From Nitrospira lenta (lineage in GTDB: Bacteria; Nitrospirota; Nitrospiria; Nitrospirales; Nitrospiraceae), in assembly GCA_945906715.1 (NCBI GenBank), contig CAMDRK010000150.1, positions 1-6,531 of the forward strand: a stretch of 6,531 nucleotides of DNA, read 5' to 3'. Each line of letters opens with the position of its first letter. The stretch's first letter is position 1. Below the pieces are notes generated by a model, which saw only the letters and a program-made list of their open reading frames with translations, was not told the DNA's origin and made no database searches. Made by a program: the position numbers and the translations under genes. Shown here piece after piece: positions 1-4,747 of the stretch.

Positions 1-1
1 G

Positions 2-805
2 GCCCTGGCGCATTTCGAACAGGCGCTTAAGGCGAAGCCGGATTTCATTGAGCCGCTCGCGCAGATTGCTACCATCAAGGCCAGCCAGGGTAAATTGGCA
101 GAGGCGCGTGATCGCATCAAGCAGCATCGCGAATTGGTCCCCAAGAACCCGCTGGTCTACAACCTATTAGGCCAACTGTTCACCGCGACCAAAGAATATG
201 ACCAGGCAGAGGTTTCGTTCAAGCAGGCGATCGCGCTGAATGATGCGATCCTCGAGTCCTATACCGGCCTTGCAGGTCTGTACTTGCAGACGAAACGATT
301 GGACGAGGCGATCAGGGAATATGAAACCGCCCTGGCGAAAAATCCCAAGCTGGCCCCGGCCCACATGATGATCGGCATGATTCACGAGTCGCGCCAGCAG
401 TATGACCAGGCGCAGTCACGCTATCAGGAGGCGGTTCGCATCAATCCACGGTTTGCCCCGGCAGCCAACAACCTGGCCTGGCTCATGGTCGAGCGCGGCG
501 GAAACGTCGATGTCGCCTTGGGGTATGCGCAGACGGCGAGGGAGGTGACGCCGACCGACCCAAACGTTGCGGACACACTTGGGTGGATCTATTACCAGAA
601 GAAGGTCTATCTCAAAGCGGTCTCCCTCCTGAAGGAAGCAGCCGATCAGCTCCATGAGAATCCGGTGATCCTGTACCACTACGGCATGGCGCTCTATAAA
701 AACGAGAACAAGCCCGAAGCCCGCAAAGCCCTAGAGAAGTCGCTGCAACTCAACGTGAACCATCCTGGCGCCGCTGAAGCGAAGGCGACGTTGGCAGAGC
801 TTTGA
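2..805 (+). CDS. TPR-repeat protein, C-terminal part (5' end outside window)
   Basis: The frame is open from the first bases of the window to a TGA at 803-805, giving 267 visible residues. The true start lies upstream; the internal TTG at 95 is not a credible start because TPR sequence continues before it. About seven tetratricopeptide repeats are visible after the tail of an earlier one (near residues 15-48, 50-82, 84-116, 118-149, 152-185, 187-219 and 221-254), with the usual pattern of small and aromatic residues (for example YNLLGQLF, YDQAEVSFKQAI, LDEAIREYETAL). TPR arrays form superhelical protein-binding scaffolds. The last part (NNLAWL, DTLGWIYYQK, YHYGMALYK) resembles the end of PrsT-type TPR lipoproteins of exosortase/PEP-CTERM polysaccharide loci, but the N-terminus that would show a lipoprotein signal is missing. 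The sugar-nucleotide genes downstream fit that context. The TPR fold is certain; the PrsT link is inference. Confidence 0.9.
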   Translation, partial: ALAHFEQALKAKPDFIEPLAQIATIKASQGKLAEARDRIKQHRELVPKNPLVYNLLGQLFTATKEYDQAEVSFKQAIALNDAILESYTGLAGLYLQTKRLDEAIREYETALAKNPKLAPAHMMIGMIHESRQQYDQAQSRYQEAVRINPRFAPAANNLAWLMVERGGNVDVALGYAQTAREVTPTDPNVADTLGWIYYQKKVYLKAVSLLKEAADQLHENPVILYHYGMALYKNENKPEARKALEKSLQLNVNHPGAAEAKATLAEL

Positions 806-807
806 AA

Positions 808-963
808 TAGGCTGAAGACGATAGGCTGAAGGGGTTCAGGCCGAAAGCAGGTCTGTCTCTTCTGTCTGGTCATCGGGTCTATCTGGTTCAACCAAATAAA
901 CCAAACAAACCAAATAGACCAGACAGACCTTCCGTCAGCCTTCAGTCTGAACCCCTCCAGCCT
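808..963. repeat. 156-bp palindromic intergenic repeat, copy 1 (left flank of the toxin-antitoxin pair)
   Basis: This starts two bases after the TPR gene stop codon. It aligns without gaps to 1711-1866 at a constant offset of 903 bases, with seven differences (812, 855, 860, 944-946, 957), so 149 of 156 positions are identical. It has nested symmetry. Outer arms are aggctgaaggggttcag (823-839) and its reverse complement with one mismatch (947-963). The inner arms are rich in GTCTATCT-like units on the left and RACCARAYA nonamers on the right (890-925). The transcript could fold into one long, G-U-tolerant hairpin. It codes for nothing plausible: reverse-strand readings give low-complexity W/F/I strings. 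No T-run follows, so it is not a classical intrinsic terminator. Confidence 0.93.
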
Positions 964-1060
964 GTGCCCGTAGCCTGAGTCCATTCACCCTTAACCCCTT
1001 CCACCTGCACCCCGTCAGCACGCCAAATCAGGCAGGATCTGCCGCGCCGGAGAATTAGGC

Positions 1061-1090
1061 TTGACGGCTAATAACCAAGATGGTTACTCT
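1061..1090 (+). promoter_or_regulatory. Candidate higBA promoter
   Basis: TTGACG at 1061-1066 matches five of six bases of the sigma-70 -35 box. Eighteen bases later comes TACTCT (1085-1090), a weak -10 match (three of six). Transcription from here would begin at about the GTG of higB, implying a leaderless or nearly leaderless message, consistent with the lack of a clear Shine-Dalgarno before higB. The weak -10 makes this tentative. Confidence 0.35.
1072..1086. promoter_or_regulatory. Candidate HigA operator (TAACCA-aga-TGGTTA palindrome)
   Basis: This is a perfect 6-bp inverted repeat around a 3-nt centre, 9 nt before the higB start codon and between the candidate -35 and -10 boxes. HigA antitoxins and HigBA complexes repress their own operon by binding short palindromes in this position, so it is the natural operator candidate. 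The palindrome is seen directly; the binding is inferred from family behaviour. Confidence 0.5.
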
Positions 1091-1095
1091 TTGAT

Positions 1096-1377
1096 GTGAT
1101 TAAGTCATTCCGCGACTCCAACACCGAACGGGTTTTCAACCGCCAGTTCGTGAGGGGGCTCCCGCAGGAAATACAGCAGCGGGCATTTATGAAGCTCAAT
1201 GCGATCGACGCAGCCGTGAGGTTGGAGGATCTTCGGCTTCCATCCTCGAATAGGCTTGAGGCGCTCAAGCGAGATCGCAAAGGCGAACATAGTGTTCGTA
1301 TCAATGACCAGTGGCGAATTTGTTTCCTGTGGCACGATGGGCATGCAGAAGGTGTGGAGATCGTAGATTATCATTGA
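1096..1377 (+). CDS. higB: HigB-like toxin of a type II toxin-antitoxin system (RelE/ParE fold)
   Basis: This 93-residue protein starts at GTG 1096; the nearby ATG at 1094 is followed at once by a stop codon. The N-terminus MIKSFRDSNTERVF, the middle (LNAIDAAVRLEDLRLP, NRLEALKRDRKGEHS) and the end (VRINDQWRICFLWHDG, VEIVDYH) match the compact HigB family throughout, and the length is normal, so the toxin looks intact. HigB toxins are ribosome-dependent mRNA endoribonucleases that reduce translation when not bound by HigA. The basic stretch RLEALKRDRKGEHSVRINDQ (residues about 53-72) holds the kind of Arg/Lys/His residues used for RNA contact and cleavage in this family, although no single catalytic residue can be assigned here. 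No good Shine-Dalgarno precedes the start. The stop codon (1375-1377) overlaps the ribosome binding site of higA. GC over 1081-1380 is about 52% by hand count, slightly lower than the GC-rich parts of proA. Confidence 0.92.
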   Translation: MIKSFRDSNTERVFNRQFVRGLPQEIQQRAFMKLNAIDAAVRLEDLRLPSSNRLEALKRDRKGEHSVRINDQWRICFLWHDGHAEGVEIVDYH

Positions 1378-1382
1378 GGAGG
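1376..1382 (+). promoter_or_regulatory. Strong Shine-Dalgarno of higA overlapping the higB stop
   Basis: GAGGAGG lies four bases before the higA ATG at 1387, and its first two bases are part of the higB TGA. The strong site for the antitoxin, against a poor one for the toxin, favours antitoxin excess, and the overlap suggests translational coupling. Confidence 0.75.
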
Positions 1383-1386
1383 CTCT

Positions 1387-1689
1387 ATGGCTAAGGCTCG
1401 CATCGCCCCAATACATCCCGGTATCTACCTCAAAGAGATCCTCGATGAGTGGGGGTTGTCCCAGTATCGCTTGGCGCAGGAGCTTGGTGTCCCTGCCATG
1501 CGGATCAGCCATGTGGTGCGTGGGCAACGTCCCATGACCGCTGAGTTGGCGTTACGGCTTGGCCGGTATCTGGATCAGAGTCCGCGCTATTGGCTTCACC
1601 TGCAAAGTCGTTACGATCTCGATGTGGCGGAAGATCGTGTGGGCAGTCGAGTGATCCGGGAAGTTCGTCGGTCTAAAGCCGTTGCGTAA
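1387..1689 (+). CDS. higA: HigA-type antitoxin, XRE-family HTH DNA-binding protein
   Basis: This 100-residue protein starts at ATG 1387, nine bases after the higB stop. It carries the HigA signature near the N-terminus (PIHPGIYLKEILDEWGLS, residues about 8-25), followed by a Cro/C1-type helix-turn-helix at about residues 24-58 (SQYRLAQELGVPAMRISHVV, then RPMTAELALRLGRYL), and then YWLHLQSRYDLDVAE, also typical of the family. The C-terminal tail is short and basic. HigA neutralises HigB by direct binding and represses the shared promoter. The toxin-first gene order is normal for hig loci. The gene looks complete. No second antitoxin or partner is nearby, and the pair is enclosed by direct repeats at 808-963 and 1711-1866. 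Confidence 0.94.
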   Translation: MAKARIAPIHPGIYLKEILDEWGLSQYRLAQELGVPAMRISHVVRGQRPMTAELALRLGRYLDQSPRYWLHLQSRYDLDVAEDRVGSRVIREVRRSKAVA

Positions 1690-1710
1690 GTCAGTGCAGA
1701 CCTCAGATAG

Positions 1711-1866
1711 TAGGTTGAAGACGATAGGCTGAAGGGGTTCAGGCCGAAAGCAGGTCTATCTCGTCTGTCTGGTCATCGGGTCTATCTGGTTCAACCAAAT
1801 AAACCAAACAAACCAAATAGACCAGACAGACCTTCCGTCAGCCTTCCACCTGAACCCCTTCAGCCT
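1711..1866. repeat. 156-bp palindromic intergenic repeat, copy 2 (right flank of the toxin-antitoxin pair)
   Basis: This is a direct repeat of 808-963, with 149 of 156 bases identical and no indels. It is the cleaner palindrome of the two: the outer arms at 1723-1743 and 1849-1869 are perfectly complementary over 21 bases. Inside, the left arm is made of 9-nt units (GGTCTATCT at 1753, CGTCTGTCT at 1762), and the right arm is four RACCARAYA units in exact 9-nt register (1793, 1802, 1811, 1820). It starts 21 bases after the higA stop. It has no coding potential and no terminal T-run. Confidence 0.93.
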
Positions 1867-1869
1867 ATC

Positions 1870-1959
1870 TACCTAGACGCCGGAGCGCCGAATTCGTTCG
1901 ATTTCGTTGACGGAAACAGGAGGTTCTGCCATCCTGGCACAAACCGCTGGGGAGGCATC
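1870..1959. other. Noncoding leader of the sugar-nucleotide dehydrogenase gene
   Basis: About 90 bases separate repeat copy 2 from the next gene. TTGACG at 1907-1912 could be a -35 box, but no acceptable -10 box lies at the right distance. GGGGAGG at 1949-1955, four bases before ATG 1960, is a strong Shine-Dalgarno and settles the start of the downstream gene. Confidence 0.5.
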
Positions 1960-3261
1960 ATGGCGCAGAAGAAAGAGCAGGCACGAAAAATTGCAGTTGT
2001 TGGACTTGGCTATGTGGGCCTTCCTATTGCTGTCGCATTCGGGAAGCAGCAGCATGTGATCGGATTCGATATCAACAAGGCCAAGATTGCGGAACTACAG
2101 AAGGGGCTTGACCGTACGGGGGAAGTGTCTGCCGCAGATATGAAAGCGACTGACATTCACTATACCTATCAGCCCAGCGATCTCAAGGCGGCGGATTTTA
2201 TCATCGTGGCCGTCCCGACGCCAATCAATGAAGCCCTTCAGCCGGATTTGACGGCGCTTCGCAAGTCATCCGAACTGATCGGCGCCAATCTGTCCCCTGG
2301 GTCGATCGTGGTCTTCGAATCGACGGTCTATCCTGGGGCCACTGAAGAAGTGTGCCAGCCGATTCTCGAACAGGCCTCCGGGATGAAGTGTGGAGTGGAC
2401 TTCAAGCTCGGCTATTCTCCTGAGCGTATTAATCCTGGCGATAAGGAACATCGGCTGGAAACCATCATCAAGGTGGTGTCAGCCCAAGACGACGCATCTC
2501 TGGAGATCGTCGCCAAGACCTATGAACTCGTGGTCAAGGCGGGGATCCATCGGGCTTCCAGTATCAAGGTGGCAGAGGCGGCGAAGGTGATTGAAAATAC
2601 TCAGCGAGATCTAAACATCGCGCTGATGAACGAATTGGCGCTCATCTTTCATCGTCTCGGGATCGATACCAAGTCGGTCCTGGAGGCTGCGGGAACCAAG
2701 TGGAACTTTCTCAAGTTTTCACCGGGATTGGTCGGCGGACATTGTATCGGGGTCGACCCTTATTACCTGACGAGCAAAGCCGAATCGGTGGGCTATCACC
2801 CCCAGGTGATTCTCGCAGGCCGGCGCATTAACAATGGCATGGGAAAGTTTGTGGCGGAGCAGACGATGAAGCGCTTGAGTGAGCTGGCTCGGCCGGTCAA
2901 GGAGCTCAAGGTGGCCGTCTTGGGGCTGACCTTTAAAGAGAACGTGCCGGATTTGCGCAACAGCAGGGTGCCGGACATTATTCGCGAATTGCGCGAGTAC
3001 GGAGTGCAAGTCCTGGTGCATGACCCGATTGCGCAAACAGAAGAGGCGTTCGAAGAGTACGGGATACATCTAAGCCAGTGGGACGATCTCAAAGATATCG
3101 ACGGAATGGTTGTGGCAGTCGCGCATCGTAAATATGTCGATATGGGGATGCAGAAGTTGCTCAAGCCTCTCCGCAGTCAACGGGAAGGCGTAGTGATCGA
3201 TGTGAAATGTCTGCTCGATCCGGCGAAATTGCCAAAGACGCTGAAATACTGGCGGTTGTAG
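1960..3261 (+). CDS. tviB: Nucleotide-sugar 6-dehydrogenase, VipA/TviB (WbpA-like) type
   Basis: This 433-residue protein has the normal length for the UDP-glucose/GDP-mannose dehydrogenase family. Enzymes of this family oxidise C6 of a UDP-sugar to a carboxylate in two NAD+-dependent steps. The N-terminal Rossmann domain shows GLGYVGLP (residues 15-22) and the acidic ribose-binding end GFDIN (35-39). The central domain has STVYPGATEE (121-130), GYSPERINPGDKEH (151-164) and KVAEAAKVIENTQRD (203-217), including the conserved Lys209 and Asn213. The catalytic cysteine is Cys262 in GGHCIGVDPYYL, with Asp266 in its usual place. The C-terminal UDP-binding domain begins near residue 315 (VAVLGLTFKENVPDLRNS). 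The motif wording fits the VipA/TviB/WbpA branch, many of whose members use UDP-GlcNAc. The UDP-glucuronate decarboxylase-like gene downstream would instead need UDP-glucose as substrate, so specificity is open. It acts in the cytoplasm and supplies precursors for capsule, O-antigen or exopolysaccharide. Confidence 0.9.
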   Translation: MAQKKEQARKIAVVGLGYVGLPIAVAFGKQQHVIGFDINKAKIAELQKGLDRTGEVSAADMKATDIHYTYQPSDLKAADFIIVAVPTPINEALQPDLTALRKSSELIGANLSPGSIVVFESTVYPGATEEVCQPILEQASGMKCGVDFKLGYSPERINPGDKEHRLETIIKVVSAQDDASLEIVAKTYELVVKAGIHRASSIKVAEAAKVIENTQRDLNIALMNELALIFHRLGIDTKSVLEAAGTKWNFLKFSPGLVGGHCIGVDPYYLTSKAESVGYHPQVILAGRRINNGMGKFVAEQTMKRLSELARPVKELKVAVLGLTFKENVPDLRNSRVPDIIRELREYGVQVLVHDPIAQTEEAFEEYGIHLSQWDDLKDIDGMVVAVAHRKYVDMGMQKLLKPLRSQREGVVIDVKCLLDPAKLPKTLKYWRL

Positions 3262-3264
3262 CAG

Positions 3265-3480
3265 CCCCTCCTCAGGGGTTCAGGCTGAAGGGATTCAGGC
3301 TGAAGACTGAAGTTCTGGGTTCGAAGTTCTGAGTTCGAAGTTCCTAAAATCTCGAACGTCGGACCTCGAACCTTACCCCTATACCCCTTTATCCCCGACC
3401 GTTGACCTCCTCTTACCCCCTCACCGCTCACGCTTCAGGACCTTCCCGCTTCTACGACCCCGAAAAACCTTCAGCCTATC
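3265..3480. repeat. Diverged palindromic intergenic element, copy 3
   Basis: This fills most of the gap between the dehydrogenase and the decarboxylase. The outer arms use the same words as copies 1 and 2: aggctgaagg at 3282-3291 and aggctgaag again at 3297-3305 on the left, ccttcagcctatc at 3468-3480 on the right. The interior is different. A 14-nt unit, GTTCTGRGTTCGAA, occurs twice in tandem (3312-3339), facing TCGAAC units on the other side. GGTTCGA (3318-3324) pairs with TCGAACC (3366-3372) and GTTCGA (3333-3338) pairs with TCGAAC (3352-3357), with equal 8-nt spacing on both sides. A pyrimidine-rich stretch with CCCC runs follows (3371-3425). No gene is seen. Confidence 0.7.
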
Positions 3481-3553
3481 TATCTGATTCGGCACCTCAA
3501 CTCCGTGAATTTTCATGGCATTCGCAACGGGAGAAGCGTAAAAGAAGAGTCAT

Positions 3554-4558
3554 ATGCGTATCTTGATTACAGGCGGAGCGGGGTTTCTCGGGAGTCATCT
3601 CGCCGACGCGCTGCTGCAATCGGGACATTCCGTGATCTGCATGGACAACCTCTTGACTGGACGGGTTGAGAATATCGCTCACCTGATCGGGCAGGAGCGC
3701 TTTTCCTTCGTCAAATATAACGTGTGCGACTATGTCCATGTGGAGGGTCCACTGGATGCGGTCATGCACTTCGCCTCGCCTGCGAGCCCGCAAGATTATC
3801 TTGAATTTCCCATTGCCACGCTGAAGGTCGGCGCCTTAGGCACGCACAAAGTTCTTGGACTTGCCAAGGCAAAGGGGGCGAGGTTCCTCTTGGCTAGCAC
3901 GTCGGAAGTCTATGGGGATCCGTTGGTGAATCCTCAACCTGAGTCCTATTGGGGCAACGTTAACCCCCTCAGCCCCCGTGGCGTCTACGACGAAGCCAAG
4001 CGTTTTGCGGAAGCCCTCACGATGGCCTACCACCGGTATCATGCGGTCGATACCAGAATTGTGCGCATCTTCAATACCTTCGGGCCGCGCATGAGGCCGA
4101 ATGACGGACGCGTCGTGTCGACCTTCATCGTTCAGGCGCTGCAAGGGAAACCGTTGAGCGTCTTCGGCGATGGATCTCAGACCCGGAGTTTCTGCTACGT
4201 GGACGACTTGGTTCGCGGGATCACCGGGTTACTGTTCCTGGATTCAGATAGGACAGTCGAACAACGGACAGATCGTAAGTTCCTCATGACGCAAAATAAG
4301 GACGCCAACGATACCAGCATGCACGATCCTGTGAATATCGGGAACCCGCAAGAGCTGACGGTCCTAGAGATTGCAAAATTGGTATTGAAACTTACCAACT
4401 CAGCAAGCCCCATCACCCACCATCCGTTGCCCGCCGATGATCCCAAGGTCAGACGGCCCGATATCAGTCGAGCCAGTACTCTCCTGAAATGGGAGCCGCA
4501 AGTACAGCTAGAAGATGCCCTCATACGCACGATCGACTACTTCAAAAAAGTGATCTAG
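3554..4558 (+). CDS. uxs: UDP-glucuronate decarboxylase-like SDR enzyme (UDP-xylose synthase)
   Basis: This 334-residue extended short-chain dehydrogenase begins at ATG 3554 with a modest Shine-Dalgarno (GAAGAG at 3544-3549). The NAD-binding glycine motif is TGGAGFLGSH (residues 6-15). The following motifs are typical of UDP-glucuronate decarboxylases: ICMDNLLTGR (28-37), FASPASPQDY (73-82), LLASTSEVYGDP (112-123), PQPESYWGNVNP (127-138), YDEAKR (145-150), RIFNTFGPRMRPNDGRVVS (171-189) and GDGSQTRSFCYVDDLV (205-220). The expected catalytic set is present: Thr116, Glu118, Tyr145 and Lys149. The late arginine region is RRPDI (300-304). Such enzymes convert UDP-glucuronate to UDP-xylose (or stop at the 4-keto-pentose) with bound NAD+. 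Residues about 232-256 form a hydrophilic insertion absent from typical members. The C-terminus is normal and there is no membrane anchor. It probably acts with the dehydrogenase upstream. A related epimerase specificity is the main alternative. Confidence 0.83.
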   Translation: MRILITGGAGFLGSHLADALLQSGHSVICMDNLLTGRVENIAHLIGQERFSFVKYNVCDYVHVEGPLDAVMHFASPASPQDYLEFPIATLKVGALGTHKVLGLAKAKGARFLLASTSEVYGDPLVNPQPESYWGNVNPLSPRGVYDEAKRFAEALTMAYHRYHAVDTRIVRIFNTFGPRMRPNDGRVVSTFIVQALQGKPLSVFGDGSQTRSFCYVDDLVRGITGLLFLDSDRTVEQRTDRKFLMTQNKDANDTSMHDPVNIGNPQELTVLEIAKLVLKLTNSASPITHHPLPADDPKVRRPDISRASTLLKWEPQVQLEDALIRTIDYFKKVI

Positions 4559-4575
4559 CAGCATAAGAATGCCGT

Positions 4576-4674
4576 TGTCTGGTCTGTTCGGTCTATCTCG
4601 TCTGTCTTGTCTACTCAGTGGACTCAACAAACCAGATAGACCAGAGAAACCAGATAGACCAGATAGACCAGACC
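4576..4674. repeat. Palindromic array of 9-nt units, copy 4
   Basis: The right arm is five 9-nt units in perfect register at 4630-4674 (AACCAGATA, GACCAGAGA, AACCAGATA, GACCAGATA, GACCAGACC). The left arm is four units of the complementary type at 4581-4616 (GGTCTGTTC, GGTCTATCT, CGTCTGTCT, TGTCTACTC). Stem segments pair exactly: 4577-4585 with 4665-4673, and 4590-4598 with 4652-4660, with equal 4-nt gaps between them. Bases 4590-4607 are identical to 1753-1770 in copy 2. The aggctgaagg outer arms of copies 1-3 are absent. The element occupies the gap between the decarboxylase gene and proA; translated in reverse it reads as Leu-Val-Tyr repeats, which is an artefact of the 9-nt period. Confidence 0.88.
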
Positions 4675-4681
4675 GGCTGCC

Positions 4682-4711
4682 TTGACCGCGTTGAAACTCC
4701 CGCTGTATCCT
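4682..4711 (+). promoter_or_regulatory. Candidate proA promoter
   Basis: TTGACC at 4682-4687 (five of six to the -35 consensus) and TATCCT at 4706-4711 (four of six to the -10 consensus) are separated by 18 bases. Transcription would begin near 4718, leaving a leader of about 30 nt before the ATG, with AAGGG at 4736-4740 as a ribosome binding site. It lies just downstream of the palindromic array. Assigned on sequence match alone. Confidence 0.4.
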
Positions 4712-4747
4712 GTCCCCGTCCCAACGTCATGAGGTAAGGGTCTTTTT

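Larger units (their letters stand above)
964..1095. other. Noncoding leader between repeat copy 1 and higB
   Basis: The first part (964-1015) is a pyrimidine-rich, CCCTT-containing stretch similar in style to 3370-3425 in the third gap. A small dyad, ggcag-gat-ctgcc, lies at 1031-1043. The end holds the candidate hig promoter and operator described separately. No open frame here looks like a gene. Confidence 0.55.

Noticed and set aside
95..97. TTG as the start of the TPR gene
   Set aside because: The same frame is open to the window edge and already encodes TPR sequence upstream of this codon.
1105..1527. Reverse-strand open frame of 140 codons opposite higB and higA
   Set aside because: Both genes on the + strand are clear family members; the antisense frame shows no recognisable motif and no upstream signals.
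1935..1950. Sigma-54 promoter (TGGCAC core)
   Set aside because: The GC of the -12 element is two bases too close to the -24 element, and transcription would start on top of the ATG at 1960.
3262..3280. Intrinsic terminator after the dehydrogenase gene (CCCCT-cctc-AGGGG)
   Set aside because: The stem is only five strong pairs and is followed by CAGGCTGAAG rather than a T-run.
4630..4674. CRISPR-like array
   Set aside because: The units are 9 nt, contiguous and without spacers, and no cas gene is present.
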